Part shown: positions 9,306 to 17,171 of the stretch, piece after piece
How positions within the stretch are numbered: the stretch's first letter is position 1
How the letters are laid out: each line of letters begins with the position of its first letter
From: an uncultured Bacilli bacterium
Lineage (GTDB): Bacteria; Bacillota_I; Bacilli_A; RF39; UBA660
Assembly (NCBI GenBank): GCA_947623685.1
Contig: CANQHF010000010.1
Coordinates: 1-38,716 of the forward strand
Direction of reading: 5' to 3'
Length of the DNA: 38,716 bases
Made by a program: the position numbers and the translations under genes
The notes under the pieces: model-generated
What the model was told of the DNA's origin: nothing
Databases searched by the model: none
What the model saw: the letters and a program-made list of their open reading frames with translations, nothing else

Positions 9306-10688
9306 TTATTTTCCCCTTAATTTTATAATTAAATTATTATATTTTAAGGCGGTTATAATCCCTACTAAACCAATTAATATGAAAGTAAAAATAAATGGCA
9401 TTTTAATAAATCCCTCAAAAAAATCAAGTTTTGAACTAAATGATAAATATATTAAATCATTAGTAAGCGTCGCATTAAAAACGGCAGATAATAAATTATC
9501 TAAAAGCGCATCTTTAAAAGTCATATGCTTTCCAGTTTTTATGTTGTATATAAAGATGCTTAATAAACCAGTAATTAATCCTAAAATAAAGGCTAATGTT
9601 TTTATTTCTTTAAAAGTTTTAACTAATGCAAAAATACTTATTACACTTACAATTAATAGCATAATGACAATTACGTAATCATGCTTTTTAATTGGCTTCA
9701 TTAAAATGACCTTACTGTTATTACTCTTTTTTTGATTAACTTTATCATTTATAAAATTAGTTAAATCATCTTCTTTTTCTATAATAACAGGCTTTATTTG
9801 AGATAAAACATCGTCAATGTTTAAATTTGTTTTTTCATTTACTAAGTAAGTAAAAGAAGAAATATTATTAGATAACAACTCATCTAAAATACTTTCCGCT
9901 TCATTTTTCTCATCAAGCAAAAAATCTTGCTTGATTGAATTATAAAATGATTCAGGTATTTTTAAGATGCAACTATTTTTTTGTTCGTTTAAAAACTTTA
10001 TTGCTTCATTTTTTTTTAAAACTTCATTTTTTAAATCATTTATTTTTTTATTTGCTTTTGCAATCATTTTTTTAACTTTATCTTTTTCGGATTTTAAAAC
10101 GTCATTTCCAATGAAATTAGTATTAAAAAATGAGTAAATGGTAATTAATCCAAAGATTCCAAACGGAACGGTTAAAATAAGAAAATAATTTCTAAAGATT
10201 AAGTTAAATATCAAACACGCTACCAAAAATAATCCTTTTATGAAATCATAACCATTAACTATTTTTTTGCCACTTAAATTATATGAATTTATTATATCTA
10301 TATTTTGATTAATATACGCTATTTCATAATTATATAATTGTTTTAAAAGATGCGTAGAAACTAGTTCTTTTTTTATTTTATTAAGTCCTGCTACTTCTGT
10401 ATAATCATCTAAATATTCATTAAATTTTGTTTTAAAATCATCTAAATTATTATTTTTATCTAACTCTAATGCAAGAGAAAAATCTTTTTTTAATTCTTTT
10501 AATTCATCTTCTTTTAAGTATTTGTTAAAATCATTTGTTTTGCTTTTTATAAAAGCATAATATCCATAATAATTTTTAGGATATTTAGTTTTCATTTTTT
10601 GAGAGTTAATCAATGCTTTATCATAATCTTTATTGTTAAAACATTCTTCAATTTCGTTTTTAAAAGATGAGATATTTTCTTTTTTCAT
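9306..10688 (-). CDS. Multi-pass membrane protein with TPR-like N-terminus, unknown function
   Basis: No family is recognised for this 460-residue protein. The first 90 residues look like tetratricopeptide helices (CFNNKDYDKALINSQKMKTKYPKNYYGYYAF). A pair of hydrophobic segments follows at about 145-195, then a coiled-coil and polar region (200-325), and four hydrophobic segments at about 332-455. It starts at ATG with AAGGAT upstream, 11 bases after the glyS stop, and probably shares the glyS transcript and so its T-box control. No clear terminator was found at its 3' end, which converges on rpsD. Association with membrane or protein complexes through the TPR-like part is inference. Confidence 0.7.
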   Translation of the reverse strand: MKKENISSFKNEIEECFNNKDYDKALINSQKMKTKYPKNYYGYYAFIKSKTNDFNKYLKEDELKELKKDFSLALELDKNNNLDDFKTKFNEYLDDYTEVAGLNKIKKELVSTHLLKQLYNYEIAYINQNIDIINSYNLSGKKIVNGYDFIKGLFLVACLIFNLIFRNYFLILTVPFGIFGLITIYSFFNTNFIGNDVLKSEKDKVKKMIAKANKKINDLKNEVLKKNEAIKFLNEQKNSCILKIPESFYNSIKQDFLLDEKNEAESILDELLSNNISSFTYLVNEKTNLNIDDVLSQIKPVIIEKEDDLTNFINDKVNQKKSNNSKVILMKPIKKHDYVIVIMLLIVSVISIFALVKTFKEIKTLAFILGLITGLLSIFIYNIKTGKHMTFKDALLDNLLSAVFNATLTNDLIYLSFSSKLDFFEGFIKMPFIFTFILIGLVGIITALKYNNLIIKLRGK

Positions 10689-10699
10689 AGTCTATATCC

Positions 10700-12073
10700 T
10701 TAAAACTCAATTTTCTTACTAATGTAATCAATTACTTCATCAACTTTTAGCGTAATTTGTGACATATCATCTCTATTTCTTATTGTTACCGTGTTATTTT
10801 TTATTGTTTCATCATCTACGGTAATGCAAAAAGGAGTTCCAATAACATCTTGCCTTCTATACCTTTTTCCAATTGAACCAGTTTCATCATAAACACTCAT
10901 AAAATTTTTAGATAATAATTTATAGATTTCATTTGCCCTTTGACTGTGATATTTTTTAACAAGTGGTAAAACAGCCACTTTATAAGGAGCTAAAAAAGGA
11001 TGGAATTTCATAACTTCCCTTGTGGTGTTATCATCTAATGTTTCTTTTGTATATGAATTGCATAAAATCATTAAAACTAATCTTTCAACCCCAACTGATG
11101 GTTCTATTACATATGGAATATATTTTTCGTTTGTTAAAGAGTCTTGATATTCCATACTAACTCCAGAGTATTTTTGATGTTGTGACAAATCATAATTAGT
11201 ACGGCTTGCAATTCCCCATAATTCACCCCAACCAAATGGGAATTTATATTCAATGTCAGTTGTTGCATTACTATAAAAACTTAATTCTTCTTTTTTATGA
11301 TCTCTTAATCTTATATTATTTTCATTAACTCCTAAACTAATAAGGAAATTTTTACAATAATCTTTATAATATTTAAACCATTCAAGTTCAGTTCCTGGTT
11401 TACAGAAAAATTCAAGTTCCATTTGTTCAAATTCTCTTACTCTAAAAATAAAGTTACCAGGGGTTATTTCATTTCTAAAACTTTTACCTACTTGTCCTAC
11501 TCCAAAAGGTATTTTAAGGCGCATTGACCTTTGAATGTTAAGATAATCAGCAAAAATTCCTTGAGCGGTTTCTGGTCTTAAGTAAATAGTGCTTTTATTA
11601 TCTTCCGTAACTCCCTGAAAGGTTTTAAACATTAGATTAAATTGTCTAATATCAGTATAATCTAATTTTCCGCAGCACGGACAAACTATGTTATGCTCGT
11701 TTATATATTTAATTAACTCATCATTACTCATTCCAGCAGCATCTATTTTCGCGTATTCTTCAACTAATTTATCTGCCCTATGCCTTGTTTTACAAACCTT
11801 GCAATCGATTAATGGATCACTAAACGTTTTAATGTGACCAGATGCTTCCCATACTTTAGGATTCATTAAAATCGCACTATCTAATCCAACGTTATTAACA
11901 TCTTCTTGAACGAATTTTTTAAGCCATGCTTTTTTTATATTATTTTTAAGTTCCACACCAACTGGCCCAAAATCCCAAGTATTTGCAAGTCCGCCATATA
12001 TTTCACTTCCTTGAAATATAATTCCATATTGCTTACATAAATTTACTAAATCTTCCATGTTTATATCATTCAT
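10700..12073 (-). CDS. glyS: Glycyl-tRNA synthetase, homodimeric class II type
   Basis: The enzyme charges tRNA-Gly with glycine. It begins [17 protein letters not shown] followed by [18 protein letters not shown], typical of the alpha-2 (eukaryote-like) enzyme. Further marks are zinc ligands (CKVC and CPCC), class II motif 2 [21 protein letters not shown], motif 3 [10 protein letters not shown] and a C-terminal anticodon-binding domain. With 457 residues it matches the staphylococcal enzyme. The ORF track extends the start to 12238, but those 55 extra residues are a translation of the T-box leader (for example the GGGTGGAACC motif) and must be dropped; ATG at 12073 follows AAAGGAAAGGA. Regulation is by the T-box RNA. 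Confidence 0.97.
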   Translation of the reverse strand: MNDINMEDLVNLCKQYGIIFQGSEIYGGLANTWDFGPVGVELKNNIKKAWLKKFVQEDVNNVGLDSAILMNPKVWEASGHIKTFSDPLIDCKVCKTRHRADKLVEEYAKIDAAGMSNDELIKYINEHNIVCPCCGKLDYTDIRQFNLMFKTFQGVTEDNKSTIYLRPETAQGIFADYLNIQRSMRLKIPFGVGQVGKSFRNEITPGNFIFRVREFEQMELEFFCKPGTELEWFKYYKDYCKNFLISLGVNENNIRLRDHKKEELSFYSNATTDIEYKFPFGWGELWGIASRTNYDLSQHQKYSGVSMEYQDSLTNEKYIPYVIEPSVGVERLVLMILCNSYTKETLDDNTTREVMKFHPFLAPYKVAVLPLVKKYHSQRANEIYKLLSKNFMSVYDETGSIGKRYRRQDVIGTPFCITVDDETIKNNTVTIRNRDDMSQITLKVDEVIDYISKKIEF

Positions 12074-12096
12074 AATTTTTTTCCTTTCCTTTGTTT

Positions 12097-12138
12097 GTTT
12101 ATGAATAATCATAATAAATAATATGATTATTCTTAAAC
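12097..12138 (-). promoter_or_regulatory. Long AT-rich hairpin between the T-box terminator and the glyS ribosome site
   Basis: The arms GTTTATGAATAATCATA (12097-12113) and TATGATTATTCTTAAAC (12122-12138) are complementary at 16 of 17 positions with an eight-base loop. It lies between the terminator T-tract and the Shine-Dalgarno. It is not part of a standard T-box; it might stabilise the mRNA or affect initiation. Confidence 0.6.
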
Positions 12139-12286
12139 AAAAAAACTCTAGATTAACATAGGGGTGAAGATAACTCCACGGTTCCACCCTATTTATTCTA
12201 GACGAATCACTTAATTCATACTGCTGATGGGTTTCCAAGCCCGTTATCGCACATTTATAAATACAAACATATTATATCATAAAAAT
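12139..12286 (-). ncRNA. T-box leader of glyS (tRNA-Gly responsive), unusually short
   Basis: The T-box core AGGGTGGAACCGTGG lies at 12176-12190. TGGA is complementary to the UCCA end expected of uncharged tRNA-Gly. The antiterminator folds as ATAGGG / bulge TGGAACC / GTGGAG-TTAT-CTTCAC / CCTAT. Outer arms TCTAGA (12197-12202) and TCTAGA (12147-12152) and seven T (12139-12145) complete a terminator. Two start points are possible: TTGACA (12316-12321) with TTTATA 17 bases on, or TATAAT (12271-12276). Either leaves only about 75-95 bases before the core, less than a normal Stem I region. A small hairpin TGCGAT...ATCAGCA with inner GGG...CCC lies there and contains GGC and GGA triplets. Confidence 0.88.
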
Positions 12287-12321
12287 TTTATATATAAAGC
12301 TTTTTATTATAAACTTGTCAA
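12271..12321 (-). promoter_or_regulatory. Promoter region of the glyS T-box transcript
   Basis: TTGACA (12316-12321) is the perfect -35 and sits at the end of recO; TTTATA (12293-12298) follows after 17 bases. A second possible -10, TATAAT (12271-12276), has no good -35. The choice sets the leader length. Confidence 0.65.
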
Positions 12322-13032
12322 ACTTTTTAAAAATTTTTTACTTTTTAAATAAAGTCCAGTATATCTATCATAATAATCATCTAAAAAATCATTGATTTCC
12401 TTTTTAACGGTATTACTTACGTCTAATTTAGTTATCTTTGATATATCAACATATTCTAATACCCTAATTAATTTAATTGTTTTTTCGCTAACAACGTAAT
12501 CATCATTTACATGGTCTTTACATACAAAGCCCCCCTTATACGCTGAAATAGTAACTACTTTAGGATTACCACAAACAACGCAGCCATCTAATTTTGGCAA
12601 AACACCTAAAAATGATAAATATTTTAATTCCAAGATATTAGTTATAATTACAGGATCAAATCCTTCTTCAATTTTAAGTATGGCACTTAAATATATATCA
12701 TATATTCTTTTATCTGTGTTTTGCTTTATAACTCCGCTTGTTAACTCAGAAATAAAATTAAGATAAGATAATTTTTTAATATCATTTTTTATGTTTTTAA
12801 AATTATTTATAACATCAGCACTTATTAAAACCGATAACTTATCATCTTTGTAGCTAATGTTAAAATTAGCATAACAAAATCTTTGACATACACTTCTAAA
12901 CGGACTTTTTAATCTTTTTGCACCCTTTGCTAAAACCCCAATAATACCTTTATCTTTAGTAATTATATTTAATATTTTACTAGATTCACCATAAGGTTTT
13001 TCGCTAATTATAATTCCTTCAACTTCGATCAT
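12307..13032 (-). CDS. recO: DNA repair protein RecO
   Basis: RecO loads RecA on SSB-coated DNA with RecR. The N-terminal OB fold begins MIEVEGIIISEKPYGESSKILNIITKDKG and continues GVLAKGAKRLKSPFR, both family-typical. A zinc site CVVCGNP near residue 152 and a second Cys near 171 follow, within the helical C-terminal domain. I place the start at ATG 13032, the usual RecO N-terminus; the ORF track begins five codons earlier at TTG, which has the better AAGGGAAGA ribosome site, so the start is open. It overlaps yqzL by 14 bases with the preferred start. The era-yqzL-recO-glyS order is the same as in Bacillus. Confidence 0.93.
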   Translation of the reverse strand: MIEVEGIIISEKPYGESSKILNIITKDKGIIGVLAKGAKRLKSPFRSVCQRFCYANFNISYKDDKLSVLISADVINNFKNIKNDIKKLSYLNFISELTSGVIKQNTDKRIYDIYLSAILKIEEGFDPVIITNILELKYLSFLGVLPKLDGCVVCGNPKVVTISAYKGGFVCKDHVNDDYVVSEKTIKLIRVLEYVDISKITKLDVSNTVKKEINDFLDDYYDRYTGLYLKSKKFLKSLTSL

Positions 13033-13138
13033 CTCCAAGGGTATCAATCTTCCCTTCTAACATTTGTTTATATTTTATATAATATTCTAACTTTCCAGTC
13101 ATAACAAATAAATTCCATACATCATTTATGTTCATCAT
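13019..13138 (-). CDS. yqzL: YqzL family small protein
   Basis: This 39-residue gene is too short for the ORF track. The product MMNINDVWNLFVMTGKLEYYIKYK... has the W..F..TG....Y..YK pattern of YqzL, a small protein of unknown function encoded between era and recO in Bacillus. That is exactly its place here. Two adjacent ATG codons (13138 and 13135) are possible; GGATGG seven bases before the second favours 13135. Its 3' end overlaps recO, suggesting translational coupling. The Shine-Dalgarno is inside a small hairpin (CACCAT/ATGGTG). Confidence 0.85.
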   Translation of the reverse strand: MMNINDVWNLFVMTGKLEYYIKYKQMLEGKIDTLGDDRS

Positions 13139-13208
13139 ATCACCATCCATTAATATGGTGGTAATAAATTTATTTTTTTATACAAATACTTATAATGGTT
13201 TTTTTAAA

Positions 13209-14096
13209 TTAATCTTCTATGTCATAAAAACCTAATTCTTTTAAATATTTTTCTTTATCTCGCCAATTTTTTATGGTTTTAACAAATAATTCTAAATATA
13301 CTTTTTTTCCTAACATATTTTCTATATCAATTCTTGCTTTTAAACCAATTTCTTTTAACATCGCACCTTGTTTTCCAATTATTATACTTTTTATTGAATC
13401 ACGTTCTACTATTATCGTTACGCAAATAATTACTTTATCTTTTTTTTCTATGTAACTACTAGTAATACAAGTAACCGTGTGTGGTACTTCTTGATTAGTT
13501 AATCTTAGTACTTTCTCCCTTACTAATTCCGCTACCCTAAATTCTATCGTAGTATTAGTTAAATCTTCATCGGGAAAGTACTTAACGTTATCTGGTAAAT
13601 ATTTTTTTAAGGTTTTAACTAATTCATCTACGTTTTTATTTTTTAAGGCAGATAATGGTATTATCTCTTTAAAATCATATAAATCTTTATATTTGGTAAT
13701 AAGTGATAGTAAATCCTCTTTTTTTATTTTATCAACTTTGTTAATAATTAAAAAAGTGGGTTTATTTGCTGTTTTTATTTTTTCTAATATGAAGTTATCA
13801 CCCTTACCAAAAGGCATTGTAGCATCAATTAAAAATAATATTATATCAACATCATCAATTGAGTAATATGCTTCTTCATTTAATCTTTGACCAAGCTTAT
13901 TTTTAGGTTTATGAATTCCTGGGGTATCAACAAATACCATCTGGCAATCTTTATCATTATATATACCTTGTATCATATTTCTTGTGGTTTGTGCTTTGTT
14001 AGATGTTATTGCTATTTTATAACCAACAATCGTATTTAACAAGGTTGATTTGCCAACGTTTGGTCTTCCAACTAAGCTTATGAATCCTGATTTCAT
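13209..14096 (-). CDS. era: GTPase Era
   Basis: Era binds the 3' end of 16S rRNA and acts in 30S maturation. It shows G1 GRPNVGKST, the switch region with TTRN, G3 DTPG, G4 NKVD and G5-like SALK in the first 170 residues. A C-terminal KH domain follows, with EVPHTVTCI and IIGKQGAMLKEIGLKAR. At 295 residues it matches the family (301 in Bacillus). I prefer ATG at 14096, since GGTGAT lies six bases upstream; the ORF track start at 14108 lies within that ribosome site. It is followed by yqzL and recO as in Bacillus. No cdd gene precedes it here. Confidence 0.97.
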   Translation of the reverse strand: MKSGFISLVGRPNVGKSTLLNTIVGYKIAITSNKAQTTRNMIQGIYNDKDCQMVFVDTPGIHKPKNKLGQRLNEEAYYSIDDVDIILFLIDATMPFGKGDNFILEKIKTANKPTFLIINKVDKIKKEDLLSLITKYKDLYDFKEIIPLSALKNKNVDELVKTLKKYLPDNVKYFPDEDLTNTTIEFRVAELVREKVLRLTNQEVPHTVTCITSSYIEKKDKVIICVTIIVERDSIKSIIIGKQGAMLKEIGLKARIDIENMLGKKVYLELFVKTIKNWRDKEKYLKELGFYDIED

Positions 14097-14280
14097 ACTA
14101 ATCACCATCCACGTTAACTCCTGCTAAATAAAATAATAATATGTATATAATATAGCAAAAGTAGTTTCTTTCTAAAAAAATTATATCATAATTTTTATTT
14201 AGTTTGTAGTTTTTTAACAATTAAATAAACACAATTTATTTAATTGTTTATTATCTTTTGAAATCATAAAAATAAATACC

Positions 14281-14308
14281 AAAAAAACGTTCATCTAAGT
14301 CGAACGTT
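14281..14308 (-). terminator. Terminator after the 273-residue paralogue
   Basis: AACGTTC and GAACGTT arms are followed on the minus strand by seven T. It ends the two-gene unit upstream of era. Confidence 0.88.
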
Positions 14309-14327
14309 TTTACTTTTAATGAAAATT

Positions 14328-15149
14328 TTATTTAATTTTTGATTGTTTATTCATTAATTCATTCATGGTAACTTTTAATATATTATTTTTGGTTGATTTA
14401 TCAAAATCAGGATCTGTTTCACTTAAGTACTTTATTTTTGAGAATAAAATATATTTTTCTTCTTGAAGTAAAATCTTAAAATTAAATATTTTAATATAAT
14501 CAGAAAATAACATTTTTATATTATTACTAAAATCATAAACTATATCACCAGAAACAACAAAAGTATGATAATGCTCGTAACCTAACATATCTTTATAACA
14601 TCCACAACATGCAGATGTATTATGTAAGATATCTTCTTGCATTAAAGCTTCAGAATAAGCATGGCAGTATCCACTAGCATTTTGAGCATCTTTTTGAGAA
14701 TTTGTCGCCCTAGAAAAGACTATTTTTTCATTATTAGGCATAGTAATTTCAAATTTATCTAATAAATTTTTGACTAGAAATTCAACATTTTTTACAAGAC
14801 CTGATTTTACAAATGATTTCATACATGTATCTAAATCAATTGGACAATATTCTATTTCATCATTTTTTATAGGACAAGTTACATAATTCAAAGCTTCCAT
14901 ATACATAAAATAAATAAAAGTTTTATCGTATTTTTCTATAATACTTTTCTTAAACCATTCTATAAAATCATCATCAAATTTAATTAGGTTAAGTAAACAA
15001 TATCCAATAGAATCGATATTTTTATTTATGTTTATACCTTTACTAATTAACTTCCTATCTAATTTTATATAAGGCAATACTAAACCCCTTGCTTCTTTTT
15101 TATTATTTTTTCCTTCTGTTCTTTTATAATATTGTTCATATTTGTTCAT
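14328..15149 (-). CDS. Paralogue 2 of a putative Cys-His-Asp (transglutaminase/papain-like) protein
   Basis: Unrecognised 273-residue cytoplasmic-looking protein without signal peptide. It is clearly related to its upstream neighbour: both begin MNKY, share a SFV..GLVK block (here 112-120) and end with KQSKI. Conserved between them are GYCH (C162, H163), HYHTF (H195) and VYDFSNN (D206), in the order Cys, His, Asp typical of transglutaminase-like and papain-like folds. This copy has extra cysteines (CCGC at 181-184 and others at 92, 102 and 109). AAGGGGGG precedes ATG. It is second in a two-gene unit ended by a terminator. Protease, amidase or acyltransferase activity is inference only. Confidence 0.7.
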   Translation of the reverse strand: MNKYEQYYKRTEGKNNKKEARGLVLPYIKLDRKLISKGININKNIDSIGYCLLNLIKFDDDFIEWFKKSIIEKYDKTFIYFMYMEALNYVTCPIKNDEIEYCPIDLDTCMKSFVKSGLVKNVEFLVKNLLDKFEITMPNNEKIVFSRATNSQKDAQNASGYCHAYSEALMQEDILHNTSACCGCYKDMLGYEHYHTFVVSGDIVYDFSNNIKMLFSDYIKIFNFKILLQEEKYILFSKIKYLSETDPDFDKSTKNNILKVTMNELMNKQSKIK

Positions 15150-15210
15150 AATCTATCCCCCCTTAATGTATGCAGCACTATTAAAATAGGCGAAAACAAA
15201 CTAACTCTAT

Positions 15211-16002
15211 TTATATTTTACTTTGCTTTTCCATAGCATATTTCAAAATATCAACATACTCTGAATCTACAAATGACTTATTATTTTTTAACTCTTTAAT
15301 GCCATTTAAAATCGTATTACTATCACTACATACTAAAATTTTTGGTTTAATGAGTTTAAGATAATTTTCGTATCCCATCATTATATTATGGGCAAAGTCA
15401 TACATAATACCATCTTCTAATAAAAATGAATGATAATACTCTCCAAAAAGCTCATTATTTTCTAGTACAACAACAGCATTATTAGATTTTTCACAATTTT
15501 TCAAAAAATAAGATGTTACTATGTGACAATTTCCTTTGTATGCATCTATTAAATCTTTTTTTAAAGAAATATGTGAATATCTTATTTTTTCGTCACTATT
15601 GGTAATTATCTCAATAAAATTTTTCTTATCGCTTTGTATAACTTTAGCTTCCTTAACAAGTCCAGTTGCTACAAATGATTTTAGCAAATCATCTAATGCA
15701 TCAAATTTTTTATCAAGTAGTCTATTGCATGATTCTTTTATATAGAAAAAATAAAGGTATCCATTATTAATTCTATTTAATATTTTTTTCTTTAAATAAT
15801 CTTGCGTTTTAGCATTATATTTATAAAATCTATTAAGTATTAATCTTAAACATACATCATTGTTTAAGTTTTTAAATGTAACAAAATCATTTGCTTTTGT
15901 AAAAGATATTTTAAAATCCAATAAAAGTAAACTTAACTCAAAATTATTAATAATGTTAGGAATGCCTTCGTTTAATATATACATTCTTTTATACTTATTC
16001 AT
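15211..16002 (-). CDS. Paralogue 1 of a putative Cys-His-Asp (transglutaminase/papain-like) protein
   Basis: Unrecognised 263-residue protein without signal peptide or membrane segment. The N-terminal 150 residues are helical. The C-terminal half has GNCH (C159, H160), EYYHSFLLEDG (H191) and MYDFAHN (D202), which line up with the next gene's conserved residues. Spacing of Cys, His and Asp (32 and 11 residues) fits a compact transglutaminase-like core. GAAGGGG precedes ATG at 16002. A strong sigma-A promoter and an inverted repeat lie immediately upstream. The pair interrupts the usual dgkA-(cdd)-era order, so it may be an accessory insertion; base composition does not differ visibly. Confidence 0.7.
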   Translation of the reverse strand: MNKYKRMYILNEGIPNIINNFELSLLLLDFKISFTKANDFVTFKNLNNDVCLRLILNRFYKYNAKTQDYLKKKILNRINNGYLYFFYIKESCNRLLDKKFDALDDLLKSFVATGLVKEAKVIQSDKKNFIEIITNSDEKIRYSHISLKKDLIDAYKGNCHIVTSYFLKNCEKSNNAVVVLENNELFGEYYHSFLLEDGIMYDFAHNIMMGYENYLKLIKPKILVCSDSNTILNGIKELKNNKSFVDSEYVDILKYAMEKQSKI

Positions 16003-16026
16003 AAATACCCCTTCTTTTGGTCGTAT

Positions 16027-16077
16027 ATACTATCAAAAAATAAGTAAAATGTCAAATTTTATAATTGCATTTTACTT
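16027..16077 (-). promoter_or_regulatory. Sigma-A promoter with inverted repeat for the paralogous pair
   Basis: TTGACA (16050-16055) and TAGTAT (16027-16032) are 17 bases apart. Perfect 10-base arms AAGTAAAATG (16042-16051) and CATTTTACTT (16068-16077) bracket the upstream edge of the -35, as an operator would. Confidence 0.7.
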
Positions 16078-16264
16078 TTTACTAACCTTTTGTATATTTC
16101 GTAAAAAACAATAATAATTGACTTCTAAAATTCAGTATAAAATCATTAAACTTTAAACCAACCAAATAAACACCATAAAGAATTAAATAAATTATGTATA
16201 TCTAATTGTAAAAAGCAAATACTAAATAAAAATTTGTTTGTTACTAAAAAATTAAACACTTTAT
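16078..16264. other. AT-rich intergenic stretch, no gene seen
   Basis: Part of the roughly 400-base gap between the paralogous pair and the dgkA genes. Apart from the promoter at its left edge and the terminator at its right edge, I see no ORF, RNA or clear repeat. Confidence 0.5.
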
Positions 16265-16303
16265 ATAAAAATAAAACGGATTATTAATCCGTTTTATTTT
16301 TAT
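16265..16303 (-). terminator. Strong bidirectional terminator after the dgkA pair
   Basis: Perfect 19-base arms ATAAAAATAAAACGGATTA and its complement give a T-tract in both directions. It insulates the dgkA-ybeY-yqfCD transcript from the paralogous pair. Confidence 0.88.
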
Positions 16304-16401
16304 GAAATAATTTTCCTATATTGTTACACTTTTATCGCACTTATTTTGTTTTACAATTTAAAAAAACCGTAAAAAAACCTTCAGTTTAAAAACTTGTATA
16401 C

Positions 16402-16728
16402 TTATTTAATTATATTTATTATCTTTGGTAAAAAGATATATACTCCAACGCAAGCTGCTGTTATAGCTGATACCAAAACCGCTCCTGCCGCAACATCTTT
16501 TGCTACCATAGCAAGTGGGTTAAATTTACTAGTATATAAATCAACCACAAGTTCAATTGACGAATTAATAAGTTCTGATGTTATAACAAAAGCAACCATT
16601 GCAAGTACAAGTAGCCACTCATATAAAGCAATTTTAAATATAATACCCAAAATAATTACTAAAATGGTAGCGATTAAATGAATAAGAATATTTTGTTCTC
16701 TGTTAAAAAACTCCTTTAATTTATTCAT
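16402..16728 (-). CDS. Diacylglycerol/undecaprenol kinase family protein, second copy
   Basis: A 108-residue DgkA-family membrane protein with three hydrophobic helices. The signature ELINSSIELVVDLY...PLAMVAKDVAAGAVLV is present, including the Glu/Asn of the first block and the AKD of the second. In Gram-positives this family phosphorylates undecaprenol rather than diacylglycerol. It lies five bases after another family member (16734-17171). The two copies are quite different in sequence, so they may be divergent duplicates that form a mixed oligomer or have different substrates; that is inference. Confidence 0.9.
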   Translation of the reverse strand: MNKLKEFFNREQNILIHLIATILVIILGIIFKIALYEWLLVLAMVAFVITSELINSSIELVVDLYTSKFNPLAMVAKDVAAGAVLVSAITAACVGVYIFLPKIINIIK

Positions 16729-16733
16729 ATTAC

Positions 16734-17171
16734 CTACCTAAAAATTGCTATTATCTTTGGAATAAACACAACAAGCCACATACCAAGAGCCATCATATCT
16801 GCAACAAAGCAAGCAGCCGAAGCAGTATCTTTAGCTACTTTAGCAAGTGGATGATATTTATCAGTTACCATATCAACAACCGCTTCAATTGAGGTGTTAA
16901 ATAACTCTGTAACAAGTATTAAAGCACCCATTACAAGTGTTATTACCCATTGAATTGGGGTTATTTTAAAACCAAAACCACACGCAATTATGATTGCCAT
17001 TACAATAACGTGTAATATTAAACTTTGCTCATGAATGTATGCGTATTTTAATCCATCAAAAGAATACTTAAAACTCATTAACATTCTTTTGATACCTAAT
17101 TTTTTAAAACCATGCTCTTCAACGTATTTACCACGAGATATTTCTACGTTAACCTTCTTTTTTGATCCCAT
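16734..17171 (-). CDS. dgkA: Undecaprenol/diacylglycerol kinase DgkA
   Basis: DgkA recycles undecaprenol to its phosphate at the inner face of the membrane. The 145-residue protein has a basic N-terminal extension of about 30 residues, then three membrane helices with the signature ELFNTSIEAVVDMV...HPLAKVAKDTASAA. It follows ybeY, as in Bacillus, and overlaps it by 23 bases. The ATG at 17171 has AAAGGAG 13 bases away, a long spacing, but no better start is seen upstream of the conserved core. A second DgkA-like gene follows directly. Confidence 0.93.
   Translation of the reverse strand: MGSKKKVNVEISRGKYVEEHGFKKLGIKRMLMSFKYSFDGLKYAYIHEQSLILHVIVMAIIIACGFGFKITPIQWVITLVMGALILVTELFNTSIEAVVDMVTDKYHPLAKVAKDTASAACFVADMMALGMWLVVFIPKIIAIFR

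Noticed and set aside
12074-12238. N-terminal extension of glyS (METHQQYEL...)
   Set aside because: It translates the T-box leader and terminator, and glyS homologues begin at the ATG at 12073.
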